A stretch of 64,000 bases of DNA from Sthenelais limicola (GCA_942159475.1 OW804096.1:13441871-13505870); one strand, 5' to 3'. Numbered from the stretch's first letter, positions 11,272-23,319 are shown. Numbers and translations: made by a program. The notes: generated by a model from the sequence alone, not told the origin.

Positions 11272-11506
11272 GGGTCAGAATTTTAGAAAATGTACAATTG
11301 GCAACTCTATACATTTAGTAAGTTCTGCTAAATTAGGCTAAACAAAGATGAATACCGAGTATATCTGAGTATATTTGTTTTTGTGTTGGTTTAATATATC
11401 TGTTCTGCTATGTTAGACTGTATTTTGAACCTGATTTCCGTATTAAATTTGAGTTATTTGTGAGGATAGGTGAAGGTGAATTGTACATTTTCTGAAGATT
11501 TGACCC
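11272..11506 (+). mobile_element. Family A MITE, tandem neighbour
   Basis: It starts 6 bp after the previous copy in the same orientation but belongs to another subfamily (GTTGGTTTAATATATCTG). The flanks CTAT and AAGT differ. Confidence 0.85.
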
Positions 11507-11820
11507 AAGTATATGAACTAAGAGCTTTCCCTCATTAGGAATGATCACTGCTTTAATGGACCGCGTGCCTACTGATGTTAAGACGATGTTCAGATTCATT
11601 TTTAATTGCTCTCAGCTAAAGGTAAAAAAATGGTGGTGTAAAAGTGTTGGTTGGGACAGCTCCTCTCTTGGCTGACACTTGAGACGGGAGGGCGGGAGGG
11701 AGTGCTATGGCTTCACGGAGCTTGTAAGGCTGCTGGCCGTCAAGGGGACTCCGGGGGGAGGCGGTCGCTCTTAGATATTCAAGAGGATCCTGGAATGTTT
11801 TAGCAAGAGTGGGGAATTTC
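11507..11820. other. Unassigned DNA before the purine tract
   Basis: It turns GC-richer from 11650 onward. No supported gene. Confidence 0.4.
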
Positions 11821-12052
11821 TGTGGGAGGAGGGGAGGGAGAGGGGGAGGGGGGAAGGGGAAGGGGAAGGGGAGGAAGGGAGGGGAGAGGGAGAGGAGGAA
11901 GGGAGGGGCAATGCCTGAGGGAAGTGGGAGGGAGGAGGGGAGGTGGGGAGGAGGGGGAAGGGGGAGGAGGGGGAAGGGGGAGGAGGGGAGGAGGAGGGGA
12001 GAAGAGGAGGGGAGGAGGGAGGAGGGGAGGAGGGGAAGAGGGAGGTTTAGGG
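11821..12052 (+). repeat. Polypurine GGGAGG tract
   Basis: About 230 bp of almost pure G/A on the plus strand, with many GGG and GGGG runs. It could form G-quadruplex or triplex structures. The reading frames across it encode only low-complexity Gly/Arg/Glu or, inversely, Pro/Leu/Ser, and are not genes. Confidence 0.9.
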
Positions 12053-12391
12053 CACCTGGAAGGGTAGCTAAAATCAAGGAAAATACTTTAAGAACCTTAC
12101 TTTAAAGGCTAAAAGAAATTTAATTCCCCATAATGCATTTTGATTGATGACTGGTTTTATACGAGCCTGATGATGTGTTTATTTTCTATTCTCTTATAAC
12201 TTGACTCTCTGAATTCCAGGAAAGCTTTAATATCAACAGAAAATTCGACTTTATTAGTTTGTACCTTCTTGGATATTTAGAGTTTAGAATGTATTTATTC
12301 AGGAAATACATTACATCGAGGATGCTATTCTCAGAGAAATCCTGTTTTACTGTATACATACACAAAATCATTGATTACTAGAAACGTATTA
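12053..12391. other. Unassigned DNA
   Basis: No gene or repeat recognised. Confidence 0.4.
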
Positions 12392-12626
12392 GGGTCAGAT
12401 TTTCCGAAAATGTACAATTTCCAGATCGCCATATTTAGTAAATTCTGCTAAATCAGACTGAAGAATCATCAACACTAGGTGTATATGGGTGTATTTAGTA
12501 TTGCCTTGATTCAAACAGTCTGTCTGGTTATGTTGAACAGTATTTTGAACCTAATTTTTGTCTTAAATTTGGGTTATTTGAGAGAATTTGTGAAGGTGAA
12601 TTGTACATTTTCTGAGAATCTGACTC
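12392..12626 (+). mobile_element. Family A MITE, complete
   Basis: Termini GGGTCAGATTTTCCG and AATCTGACTC, with ATTA on both sides. It is of the GCCTTGATTCAAACAGTC subfamily. Confidence 0.9.
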
Positions 12627-13029
12627 ATTAAGTACAGGCAAATATCACGATGTACATGTATAAGTAAGTTATAATTTTTGTTATGTTATTTACGGTAGCA
12701 TGAACGTGTGCATCATTATACAACAGTACTGCCGAACTTGTGAGCCTCATTAAGGAACGTAGAAGTGATCACTAAATTATTTTCATTACGAGCTTGAAAT
12801 TTCTTAATAGTTACTGATAATATATGTCACCATAGTAATATAGCTTCTTTATATAAGCTTGAATGATACAAACAATTCAAAAGAAATCGATGAAAATATA
12901 TAATCCAGAAATACTAGAAAGAGAAAATGGTCAGACCACTCCTTTTTTCCCCTTATTTTTGTGCAACATAAAGAATCCTTTATCATTATTAATCATGATA
13001 ACCTCCATCCCTCAAGAAATTATTGACCT
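12627..13029. other. Unassigned AT-rich DNA
   Basis: No gene or repeat recognised before the C-rich tract. Confidence 0.4.
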
Positions 13030-13197
13030 CCTCGTCTTCCCCCCTCCTCCAATAACCCCCTCGGCAATATTTCCCTCCCCCTCCCGTCCACCACCCCCCT
13101 TCCTCCTCCCCCCCCCCCCCTGTCACACCCTCCCCCCTGTCACACCCTCCCCCCTGTCACACCCTCCCCCTGTCACACCCTCCCCCCTGTCACACCC
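13030..13197 (+). repeat. C-rich tract with 17-bp minisatellite
   Basis: A polypyrimidine stretch ends in five copies of TGTCACACCCTCCCCCC, starting at 13121, 13138, 13155, 13171 and 13188 (periods 17, 17, 16, 17). Confidence 0.85.
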
Positions 13198-13293
13198 CAC
13201 CTGTAACAGAAGGAAGAGATTACGCAGATGACACACACCTTCATTTCAGCCCTCCACCCGCCAAGAGTTCCAATCCCTCGTTATTGAACCCTG

Positions 13294-13333
13294 CGGCGCA
13301 TGCCCAAGATGGCGGCCAAGGAGGAATGACTCA
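13294..13333. promoter_or_regulatory. YY1-like and AP-1-like motif cluster
   Basis: AAGATGGCGGC (13306-13316) matches the YY1 core, and TGACTCA (13327-13333) matches AP-1. They lie in a locally GC-rich patch. No downstream exon was recognised, so function is only possible. Confidence 0.25.
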
Positions 13334-13542
13334 TCATAAAAGCTTCTAGAAAGTGTGACATTAATTCAGGCCAGACTACACCAAGTGAAGTATCAGCTTT
13401 CCGCCTAATAATGATGTAAACGACCCCTCTTATTGCTAGGGAAACATTATGCATATTAACTTAGGGAGTAGAGCTTGGCTGTATCATGTTATTTGTATGG
13501 GAGTGAGGCGACAAGGATGAGATGCTATGTATAGGCCTACAT

Positions 13543-13779
13543 GGGTCAGATTTAGAGAAAATTGTACATTTGTCAGCTCTACAAATGTGGTAATTTCTGG
13601 CAAATTAAAGTGGACTATTTCAAATGCTATACATATCCAAGTATCTTTGGCATTGTGTTGATTAAAAGTATCTTCTTTTTTAGTTTTGAACTGCATTTTG
13701 AACGTAATATTTCTGTTAGATTTGCATTATTTGAGAGGATTGGGGATTGTGAATTGTACATTCTCAGAAAATTTGACCC
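13543..13779 (+). mobile_element. Family A MITE, divergent subfamily
   Basis: Both termini and ACAT on each side. The interior (CAAATGCTATACATATCC, GGCATTGTGTTGATTAAAAG) differs from most copies and is shared with 57750-57944 and 36839-37072. Confidence 0.88.
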
Positions 13780-13971
13780 ACATAATTGGACATTTTATTC
13801 TAAATTTACCTGTAAGACAGAGCTTAATCAATCAACCAATTAATCAAATTTAAGGATACATTTATCAGACATGAAATTTAATTTACTTTTTTGTGCTGCG
13901 ATACATTAACTCCTTTTGAAAAAAAGTACCAAAATACAAGAGCATCAGTTTCGTGTCAATTAAATATTATA

Positions 13972-14160
13972 AAGCTGTGATTCCACGGGTCCACTCTTTA
14001 TGTACACTAATCGTTTGCTCTGTTTCATTTGGTCAGAGCACATAAGGAACAAACATATAGAACGAAGCCAGAGGAATTGCTTAATGTGCTTTGTACCTGC
14101 TGTTAAAATTCAATACTTGCGCTTCTTTGGGAGCCCTCAGGAGATTGCACTAAAAATCAA
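13972..14160 (+). mobile_element. Possible family H fragment
   Basis: AAAGCTGTGATTCCACGGGTCC resembles the H terminus at 59799 and 60472. The following sequence is only weakly similar. Weak call. Confidence 0.3.
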
Positions 14161-14161
14161 A

Positions 14162-14573
14162 TGTGATGTGTTTCAGGAAACTGAGTTCCAAGTCGCCATA
14201 TTCATATTCTTCAAAGTGTTTTTTTCACAAGATCTGCTTTTTCGAATGTTTTGATTTTTGGGGTATCTAGTCAGATAGGTTTTTGTAAATACATGGACCA
14301 AATTTCAGGATAGTGTATTGAATATACTCATGCATTTCTAAGACCATCCTATGAAGTACATTTACCTACTCTACAAGTAGTTGTTCATCCAAAAATATTG
14401 AAAACTTTTTATTTTAGAAATAAAAACATCAAACTTAAAATATAGAAATACTTATCTGATGTCCTCAATGTTTACTACCATTGGAATCGACTTGATCTCC
14501 TCTATTCAAATATGATGATATCTCAAAATCCATTTTTTGCGACTTATGACTCATTTTCCTAAAACACATCACA
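14162..14573 (+). mobile_element. Family D element, complete (412 bp)
   Basis: The ends TGTGATGTGTTTCAGGAAAC and TCCTAAAACACATCACA continue inward as a terminal inverted repeat of about 38 bp containing AAGTCGC/GCGACTT. The interior has CCATTGGAATCGACTTGATC. There is no coding capacity. Confidence 0.85.
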
Positions 14574-15329
14574 AATGGGATGTCTTTGATTTGAAATGAA
14601 AATCACACTATGTAGAAGCGAACCTGAGGTACAGTGGAATCTCAGCTTTGACATGTGATGTATCCTGAGTTTAAGCGCTTTTTAAGAAGGTACAAAAGTC
14701 CTTGATTTTACAAACATTAGTAAATTAGTAAATATTAGTTTTCAATTGCGCATATTTTATCAAATTTATTAGCTCATAATATTATCATGTTGTCATATAT
14801 CCCAGTCAGATGCCCTTAAATGTATATTATCATCTTAATCGATTAAACATTTGTTTGATATTTAGCATTGTAGCATAGATGATTTGAATGTATTTTGTTT
14901 CTTTATAAGGACAATATCCCTTAATAGTGCGATTAGATGGACTCTTAACATTACTGTCTAGGCAGTACTATCCTAATATTAGTTGGTATTGCAAATTTAA
15001 ATATGTGTTTTTGCAATACCTTGTAAGTTCTAATGCAAATCTACGAAAATGGGAAGACATAATTCAGGATATCTCAGAAACACCACAACTAGGTCTTTAA
15101 TCTTTTACAAACAGTCCTTGATTGACATGAGGTAGGAAAGTACACTTCTTCTAAATTCAGAGATTTAAAAACATCATTTTCATTCAAATTTCGAGCTTTG
15201 TACATGTATGTATCTGATTAATAATTTTCAGATTTTACCAAAGATTTCCCAGATCACTGAGATGGTGGTCCTCCTCTCGGGCCTGAGCCTGAGGGAAAAA
15301 GATAATAATCTGGGTTTTTTGTTGTCTTT
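14574..15329. other. Unassigned AT-rich DNA
   Basis: No gene, inverted repeat or satellite recognised. Confidence 0.45.
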
Positions 15330-15478
15330 TTTTATATTTCATCTCGGGCCAATAAACAAATTTAAACAATTTTTAGAAAAAAACGCACTATCCCTCAGGG
15401 AAGTTTTTTTTTATTTCATTTCGGGCCAATATACAATATTTAAGCAATTTTTAGAAAAAAAACGCACTTTAGAAAAAA
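15330..15478 (+). repeat. Two-copy tandem repeat, 78-bp period
   Basis: ATTTCATCTCGGGCCAAT at 15335 recurs as ATTTCATTTCGGGCCAAT at 15413. Each is followed by TTTTTAGAAAAAAA and CGCACT. Confidence 0.8.
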
Positions 15479-16970
15479 ACCATCCTTTACTACTCTTAGA
15501 AATGGCTACAGACAACATTAATAGTTACTACTAGACTTCAGTCATATTAAGACTACATTTTCACAATGTTCCGATAACATAGGTCATATTTAGAAACAAA
15601 TAAAATTAGAATTATATTGAATTAAACTGAATAAATTCCTAAGGATTCGGTTCAGTACAACAGGTCACAAAAATACCAAAGGAATAGTTATGTTCTTATA
15701 ATATAGGGCAATAGAGTAGATTCACCCTGTATTTAAATTTAAATTAAAACCTTTGGAAAGAGTCTTCTAAGAGTAATCGTCCTTGAAAGATATTTTACAA
15801 CAATTTACTATAGCATAAAAGCTGATTCTGGCCACCTTGCCCTTTTACAAGGACAGAATTACCTTCAGAGATCTCACAAAATAATCCCAAGACATTATTC
15901 TGGAATAAAGAGTGGGGGAGAGACAAAGTAATTATATGGGTGAGAGAGGGAGGTGAGACCTTCAAAGGCTGGTCATCTGACATTTTGACCTTGATTGTGA
16001 CCTCCACAAAGTTAATATTCACTTCCATAGGCTTTCAAGGCACTGCCATATAAATGAGATCAAATTAAATGAGTGATTAATGTTAATTCAGAACTTGTTG
16101 GGAAGAGGGGGCTGGTCGCTGATCAAAGGAAAAGGCTAACAGAAAATCAAAGGGCATGTGTTAAGGTACAATCACCATACAAGGTGGATGCCTTGATGCC
16201 TTCTGGGCAAAGTATATTAAGGCCTTAAGATTAGTACTTGCGAGTAGATGTGATGTGGTTGTATTATAAGGTTGTAATACTAAATTAGTTTTTACACTTC
16301 TGTTCTATTACAAGATATCACTATTTTATGATTAAATATATTCTGGCTCCAACAACTTGATAATTATGCATACTTAGAGAGGTTCCACGAGTATAATTTC
16401 AGATGAAACTGAGAAATCTCTTCAGAAGTTTATGTTATCCCTTTCTACACTTCTGCATCAAATCCTGTATTACTTTAAGGTATGCTTCTGGTGAGGTATG
16501 TAGTTCTTAGAATAATTAAAGCTGTACTTCCAGAATTATCCCCAAAAATACGTCTTACGAAATTGTTTGTCCCTATAGGACTGAAGTTATTAATATTCCG
16601 ATGCTTTTATAAATATGTTTATACAAGAATGTGAAGTCGAATCGGCTGAGAGAAAATGAACATCTGTGAGCGATAATAAGTGAAACTACTGCAGGAAAGG
16701 ATTTTGGCGGGGCGCTATGATATAAAGTGGAGGTTTGTAGCCGTGCAGCAAAGGCAACAGGGAAAATTCTTCACACAATTTGGATCAAATGACTTTCAAA
16801 TGGGAAGGAAAAGAACAGAACAATAAGTAGAAAATACTTTAGTAGGCAACAACTCAATAAGTAGGCAACACTAGGATATCCATGGTGGATGAAGTGTATT
16901 TACATTTGAACATTATTAATTGTCTTGGCCGTAAAGAAATAATAATGAAAAAAAAAGGATTTTATTGATG
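15479..16970. other. Unassigned DNA
   Basis: This is the longest stretch without a recognised gene or repeat. Short frames here lack homologous character, domain motifs and splice context. Confidence 0.45.
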
Positions 16971-17325
16971 TTAAAGCTGCACTCTCAGTTAATAACAAAG
17001 TATTTTCTACATTTTCTTCCATTCTTTTGTAACACATCTAAAAGTCATTTGACCGAAATTTTGGAGGATTATGTCTGGCTGTCCCTACTTCAGGGCTTTA
17101 AAAAGTCCTTATTTGTATTTGGAGCAACCGCCCGAATCCCTTCCTATGATGACTTCCCCTTTTATCGCTCATCGTCGGCTGTCTTTGATTGACTGAATCT
17201 ACTTCTAATTCTTGTATAAAACATATAACAACGGCAGAATATTGATGAAGACAGTCCTATAAGTCTTAATATGGGTAAAAATGGTAAGATTTGCTTTGTC
17301 ATAATAGCTGAGAATGCACCTTTAA
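16971..17325. mobile_element. Family J element, TTAA-flanked
   Basis: The ends TTAAAGCTGCACTCTCAG and CTGAGAATGCACCTTTAA form an inverted repeat of about 30 bp, including TTAA at each border. TTAA targets are typical of piggyBac and Kolobok groups, so either is possible. Related end phrases occur near 23910, 24000, 45883 and 47600. Confidence 0.7.
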
Positions 17326-17327
17326 CT

Positions 17328-17504
17328 TTGGTCCTGGGTAAGACCATAAAGTGCCTTTCTGTCTCTTTTCTGTCTCTCTCCCTTCTTCTCTATCTCTATT
17401 TCCTGTGTATGATCGTAAACTGCCTCCCTCTCAGCTCTCCCGCCCTTGATATAACCATATTAAATGTGTTGATAAGGGCGTAAAGCAACCAATCTCACTC
17501 ACTC
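17328..17504 (+). mobile_element. Retroposon K, copy 1
   Basis: It is flanked by a perfect 13-bp duplication, TGCACCTTTAACT (17315-17327 and 17505-17517). The 3' end reads GGGCGTAAAGCAACC then CTCACTCACTC, a simple-repeat tail. Pyrimidine-rich interior. The duplication length and tail suggest LINE-mobilised SINE-like insertion. Confidence 0.8.
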
Positions 17505-17517
17505 TGCACCTTTAACT

Positions 17518-18270
17518 AAGAACACAGCTTTAAAATAGCACAGCCTCTGGCCTCTGCTTATTATCGCCCAAACTTTGTATCATCAGTTTTACAAGTGTGG
17601 ACAATGCAGCCTACACTACTACCACCTGATTTACACGCTCATTAATTACCGAGAAAAATTGCCAAACTTTTGAAATCACGAAGAATATATCATTTAAACA
17701 CTGACATAAAAGGCGGGAATAATAAAAGAAGGCGGTGGATATTTGGCCCTCAGTGCTTTTCAAGTAAAAGATTTAAGGTCCCTGAGGCGGGTCAAGACTA
17801 AAAGGACCTGCCACCCACCTGTGGTCACTTCTAGGTAGTCAAACGACCGCTACTGACCACTGAGTTAATGCTTGAGTCACTCTTGGTCATTTAGTACCTT
17901 GACCGGACTATAGGCCTGTATGATACAACGCGGTAGAGAGGATATTTTGGTGCTAGTTATGTTATGACAGGGAAGGCTTTTACCACATAGAGAAGAACCG
18001 TCGAGAGATGTATAATCTTCATGTTGAAATGCTGTAACTAATTCACGTACAAATCAAGATCCAGGCACGCAACGGATGAACTATTTAGGCAACTGTCTAT
18101 CTAGAATATTGAATAACCGCATTGTAATACGATGAATAAAAATAAATAAAAGAATTCTTGAATTTAATTGAATTGAATGTAACTTCACCAGAAAATTAGG
18201 AATCAAATGCTTTACACTTTAATACATTTTGATTTATTTGGCTCAGTTACAATTCAGATATTTTCATAAG
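17518..18270. other. Unassigned DNA
   Basis: No gene or repeat recognised. Confidence 0.4.
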
Positions 18271-18602
18271 AATGACTATTGAAGACGAATTCTACCTTTT
18301 CCTAAGAAAAAGTACAATCCGCCTTCACCAATCTTCTCAAATAATCCCGATTTTAGACACAAAATTGGTTAAAAAAATATAATTTCTCTTTCCTAAGAAA
18401 TAGGTTTACAGTTTCTACTATAAGCAGGTCTTCCAACCGTCCCTACAGTTTAACATAACTTAAAACATCGTTTAAATCTTAATTAAAACGCAGTACATAA
18501 TATTCACTGATATACCAATTGTTTATCATGTTTTTCTTCAATTTAGTCAAGTTTACACAATGAGTACAGCTGCCAATCGTAGATGTTCTGATGCTCGGAT
18601 CC
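18271..18602 (-). mobile_element. Degraded family A cluster
   Basis: AGTACAATCCGCCTTCACC, AATCTTCTCAAATAATCC, CAGTTTAACATAAC and GTACAGCTGCCAAT appear in inverse family order, with unrelated sequence between. A short plus-orientation end precedes them near 18285. Confidence 0.5.
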
Positions 18603-19290
18603 AAATTGTCTTTTCCAATGTAGCGCCCGACTATTGAAAGCACCACATTTGAAATTGTTGTCATGGCCCAAATTAAAACAGCACTTAAAAGAAGTGAGGT
18701 GAGTCAGTAATAATTGTGACTGGAAGGGATTATGTCTAGTAAATCGTACTGGACCAATAGTAAATAACATGAGGCTAGAATGGCTGTCTTATCGGCCAAA
18801 AATCGGGGTTGCCAGATGAAATATTTGTTTTTACATATGGCGAACAAGTATGTTCTTGTTTTATTCGTTTTCGAGGGAAAAAATACAAAAAAAATTTATG
18901 TACTTAGCTATAACTAATCGAGAAGTCGTTGTAATATCGATGTAATGTCACATAAGCTCAGACACTTGAAGAATTAACATACATGTATTAATTGTTTAAA
19001 TGGATAATGATTTTTGTATTGATAGTTAAATGTCTTTTTCACTTGGGGATGAGACGTATCACAGTTGTGAATATCTGCCAATAAAATTGTTTAAAAAACA
19101 ACAACTATGATTTACACAATACACTCAGATATTGTTACACAGTTACAGTTTGTAGTCAGCGACTATCTAAGGTAGTCACTGACCCATCTCGCAGCATCTT
19201 CTCTATATGATCCTCAGGCCTGCAAATACATGATTCCATTGTCAAGGACCTACATAATGATAGGGGTTTGGATTGTGACCTGATGCTATG
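18603..19290. other. Unassigned DNA
   Basis: No gene or repeat recognised. Confidence 0.4.
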
Positions 19291-19329
19291 TCACAATTTG
19301 CATGCTGTTTAGCATGATTTCGTGCAGTG
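19291..19329 (-). repeat. 39-bp dispersed motif, copy 2
   Basis: Inverse of 380-418, keeping the POU octamer as ATTTGCAT. Confidence 0.45.
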
Positions 19330-19424
19330 TATATTTTATTATGGCCTCTTGTGTAGTCATTCTATGTATAACTAGCAAAGTACCCATCCTATTTGCTAGT
19401 TATGGACGGTTAGCCTCTTCATCT

Positions 19425-19612
19425 CACTCTCTCTCCCCTCCTCGTCTCTCGCTGCCTCTCCCCCTCTCTCCCTCCCTGTCCCTACCCTCCTTCTCCTCTC
19501 CCCTGTCCTACTCTCTCTCCCCTTGTTCTCTCTCTCTTCTTCTCCCTCTTCCCATCTGGTTCCTCCCACCCTCTCCCTCTACTTCTTCGCTTTCCCCTCC
19601 CCCTCAGCCTCT
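19425..19612 (+). repeat. Polypyrimidine tract
   Basis: CT-rich sequence (CTCTCTCC, CCCCTC blocks) with few purines. The Ser/Leu/Pro-rich frame across it is low complexity, not a gene. Confidence 0.85.
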
Positions 19613-20130
19613 TTTCATTACTTCCCCTCTGATCTCGCTCCACATTGCTAGGGACACTCGCAGTATGCATTGCTAGGCAATCTTACATAACCGCAAGGTG
19701 GGACATAGAGGCGTGATGTTAATCTCTTCAAGTTCCCAACAGGGGCTTTCCCAGGCTATTAATAGAGAGTGGAGATCACATTTTCACCCCAGATACCTTC
19801 ACAAAACACATATAATGTCCTCCGGACAGGGTCAATGAACCTGTACAGAGCAGAAAAACAGCTGGGGACATCAGATTCCCAGAACATGCAGGACAAAAAA
19901 TCACCGTTTTACCTGTATGACTGAAGGTGTCAATATGTTGTTGATTTTATGTTTAAACAGGAATTTGAGGTTGAATCGTGGAAAGGACATGTGAGCGATA
20001 ATGAATGCAATTTCATCGAAAATTTTATGTTGATAATGTTATTTTCCTACCCACAGCAGCCTATAATAGTGATGACTTCAGCGCTATAAGTCAAACAATG
20101 AGTAAATTTGATAAGATTGTTTGTGGCTAT
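19613..20130. other. Unassigned DNA
   Basis: No gene or repeat recognised. Confidence 0.4.
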
Positions 20131-20290
20131 ACAGGTTAGCTAACGAGTAGGTTGGAGGAGCTTGAATATTGCACGAGTTGTGTAGCAATGAGTGCAATAT
20201 TCGAGCATATATTCTAAGCGACTGAAACCAACGAGTTAGTTAATAAATTCATTATACATGCTTTCAATCATGAAAATAGAAACAAATCCA
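20131..20290 (+). repeat. Dispersed repeat I, copy 1
   Basis: It shares GAATATTGCACGAGTTG, a second GCAATATT half and AAGCGACTGAAACCAAC with 24972-25095. GAATATTGCAC...GTGCAATATTC can fold as an 11-bp hairpin. Confidence 0.6.
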
Positions 20291-20345
20291 GTCATGAATT
20301 TTAAATTTTACCGGTAATCTTAGTATAAAAAACAGATTGGTTGCC

Positions 20346-20647
20346 ATGACAACTCCACTTAAAGCACTAGTGAAATAAGCACTATGCGTAAATCACTTTA
20401 GATATGTTGTTTTCAGAGCAATGCATGTATAATAAAACCGAGAGTGCATCTGAGAAAGCAGCTTTAATTCATATTTTCCTGCCCCATTGTAGGGAGGAGG
20501 GCTATAGGTTTTTATGAGATAGAGTGGGCAGAGAGCGTCGCTAGGGCAGTGTGTGTAATGTCTACTGGAATGTCCATACTACATCTCCAGCCCTACCATA
20601 TACTCACCACACTGTATAGCAGCAGTACATGTTTATGGCTTGATACG
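20346..20647. other. Unassigned DNA
   Basis: No gene or repeat recognised before the minisatellite. Confidence 0.4.
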
Positions 20648-21122
20648 CATATCATCGGTGTAATATACTTATGAATTATATCATCGGTGTAATATACTTA
20701 TGAATTATATCATCGGTGTAATATACTTATGAATTATATCATCGGTGTAATATACTTATGAATTATATCATTGATGTAATATACTTATGAATTATATCAT
20801 CGGTGTAATATACTTATGAATTATATCATCGGTGTAATATACTTATGAATTATATCATTGGTGTAATATCGGTGTAATATACGTATGAATTATATCATAG
20901 GTGTAATGTACTTATGAAATATATCATCGGTGTAATATACTTATGAATTATATCATCGGTGTAATATACTTATGAATTATATCATCGGTGTAATATACTT
21001 ATGAATTATATCATCGGTGTAATATACTTATGAATTATATCATCGGTGTAATATCGGTGTAATATACTTATGAATTATATCATCGGTGTAATATCGGTGT
21101 AATATACTTATGAATTATATCA
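20648..21122 (+). repeat. 29-bp minisatellite, about 16 units
   Basis: The unit is ATATCATCGGTGTAATATAC plus TTATGAATT. Three units carry an extra internal GGTGTAATATC duplication. Most units are identical, so the array is young or homogenised. Confidence 0.95.
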
Positions 21123-21184
21123 GGCCATTGGTAGGAATAAATGCATATTATACATGGGTCATGACGCCAAAACATGTACATTTG

Positions 21185-21400
21185 TGATGAGTTATGAAAA
21201 AAGCAGTTATAAGTTGCAGAATTGATATTTTTCAAAGTGTTTTATTCACAAGATTTCCTCAACGGAATGTTTTCATCTTTGGTTGTCCCAAATTTCAAGT
21301 TTGTCTACTGAATAAATATATAAACATTTCAAAGGACATCATATGAAGGGAACATATTTATAAAGCTATGTAATTGTATGACGATTTGGAAATAAAAACA
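21185..21400 (+). mobile_element. Family D fragment
   Basis: GATGAGTTATGAAAAAAGCAG, TTGCAGAATTGATATTT and TTCAAAGTGTTTTATTCACAAG follow the left half of family D. Confidence 0.6.
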
Positions 21401-21411
21401 CTTATATATAT

Positions 21412-21768
21412 AAAGCTATGTTTCCATGTGTCCGTAGTGCGTGATGCGCACTGCATGATGTGTATTACGTGATGCATACTGTGTTTACATGTGTCCATGA
21501 AAATCTTGTAATGGTGCGTACAAAGTAACTACAATTGCACCCTGATGACGTCACTGTGTTGACGTCATAAAAATCCTGCAAGTACATTTCTATATGTTCA
21601 CACAGCAGAATGCGTATTCAATCGCCTCAGGGAGCGATTGGAATATGCAGTGTGCACTACGCATCACGCAGTACGCATACATGGGTTCAGTCCTGTTAAT
21701 TTCTTTACTTTTGATTTTCATGCATTACGCACTACGCATCACGCAATATGGACACATGGAATCTCATG
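21412..21768. mobile_element. MITE G with GCGTGATGC-rich inverted ends
   Basis: TTCCATGTGTCC and its complement GGACACATGGAA border inner blocks of GTGCGTGATGCGCA and TGCGTAGTGCGTAATGC type. A CpG-containing TGACGTCA pair lies in the centre near 21545-21565. Exact borders are uncertain. Confidence 0.6.
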
Positions 21769-22394
21769 GTTAACTATTTTTCAAATATTCCTCTTTCCAT
21801 TTCTCTCTTTTAATTCTATATTGTATGACATTGGTTATACATGTGATATGGAAGTAAAAATCTTATTATTATATCAACAACATTTTCAAACGTAAATTAT
21901 ATATAAAAACACTAATAAAATATCCTAAAGTTTCCACCTAAAGAGTCCACCTGATCTATGTTGATAAACTCAGTGTTCTGTAATACATCACATTAGGAGT
22001 TATATAACTCCTCATATCATGAGAGGGAAATTAGGAAAACTGAGGTTTCTGTTCTCACCTTTCTTGTTATTCCAAATATAATCCAACATTCACAATATAT
22101 ATCTGTCTATTTTTCAGAATTTAAAGAGGTTCTGAAGTTTGATTTGGTGGGGTGGGGTAATTGTACACATCTGGGCGCCATTACCCATATATGGACGAGG
22201 AAGTAGGTAGAGCAGAGGATGATATATGCCATGAGGCAAGATGCAATGGTATAGAAAGGCCTTAATATTTTATCCATGCTGGAATTCCGGGTTCAAAATA
22301 TAGGCCTTAGAGGCCTCATAACCTAACTTGCATTGTTCTATACACAATTCTGGTCTCAGACTAGTCTGAGAGCTTCTTACCCTCTATTCATTGA
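21769..22394. other. Unassigned DNA
   Basis: No gene or repeat recognised. Confidence 0.4.
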
Positions 22395-22475
22395 ATTCAT
22401 GGGTTTGTGCAACAACCCTCGTATCATAAAACCCTCATAATCGTAAATTTCCAATGGTTCTAAGAGGCCTTTGAG
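22395..22475 (+). repeat. Dispersed repeat N, copy 1
   Basis: TGTGCAACAACCCTCGTATCAT recurs as TATGCAACAACCCTCGTATCAT at 27429, with related flanks. Confidence 0.5.
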
Positions 22476-22636
22476 ACATGATTGTAGTGTAACAGGGCCT
22501 AAGTATGATGCATTAAACTATACATGTATATGCCGGAAAATTGACCAAAATATATGTTGTATCTATATTTATGTACACAGACATAAGATTGTAATTACCT
22601 ATGTATGCCAGTGTTATAGCAAATGGCACGATGGAG

Positions 22637-22727
22637 GGTTCAAACTGATCAAGACCCATCAGAAAACGGGACGAACCCCAAAGGGGTAAGTTCCCTTTTT
22701 CTGATGGTGTCGAGATCAGTTTGAACC
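22637..22727. repeat. 91-bp imperfect hairpin
   Basis: GGTTCAAACTGATCAAGACC...CATCAGAAAACGGG pairs with TTCCCTTTTTCTGATGG...GATCAGTTTGAACC. The arms are about 38 bp with few mismatches and the loop is short (CCCCAAAGGGG inside). It could be a precursor-like RNA hairpin or a very small MITE. Confidence 0.8.
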
Positions 22728-23084
22728 TGAACAGAGTGCAATTCTCTATTTATTACACACTCTATTTGCATATTAAAAAGTAAATTTAACTTGTTTAGCC
22801 TATAGTATAGCTAGCTCAAGGAGGCTTCAACCAAACTGTACCTCCGAACTGCACCTTTTCTAACTGCTCATTGTGTAATAATACGAATATATGCACACAA
22901 ATATTAGTACATTCACATTGTATACTTGTATGGTTTGTTCTCAGTCTTTGTTCTGTCAAATAAATTATACATGTTGGCTCAGAGCGCGGCAATGCCCATA
23001 TATAATAGATATGTTATAAACAGTGAGAAGACATGACTAATTATAAGAACAGCTTCATGCAAATCAATATCTGCAAACGTATAT
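22728..23084. other. Unassigned DNA
   Basis: No gene or repeat recognised. Confidence 0.4.
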
Positions 23085-23319
23085 GGGTGAAATAGCCAGA
23101 AAATGTACAATTCCCCTTCACCAATCCTCTCAATCAACCAATATTTAAGACAAAAATTAGGATCAAAATACAGTTCAACATAACCAAACATATTCTTTGA
23201 GCCAAGGCAATACCAAATATTCTCAGATACACCTAGTTCTGACCATTTTTGAGTCCCATTTAGCATCATTTACTAAATGTGTAGACCTGCTGATTGAACA
23301 TTTAGTGAAGATCTGGCCC
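23085..23319 (-). mobile_element. Family A MITE, complete
   Basis: It starts GGGTGAAATAGCCAG, the variant terminus, and ends ATCTGGCCC. ATAT lies on each side. Confidence 0.88.

Noticed and set aside
11616..12105. Open frames of 81-153 codons across the GGGAGG tract
   Set aside because: Same cause: a simple purine tract leaves all frames open. No domain or codon structure.
13313..13330. Short ATGGCGGCCAAGGAGGAATGA frame beside the YY1-like motif
   Set aside because: It encodes only six residues before a stop, with no downstream exon recognised.
20648..21122. Possible CRISPR-like regularly spaced repeats
   Set aside because: The units are contiguous with no unique spacers. It is an ordinary minisatellite in a eukaryotic setting, and the same holds for 60943-62529.
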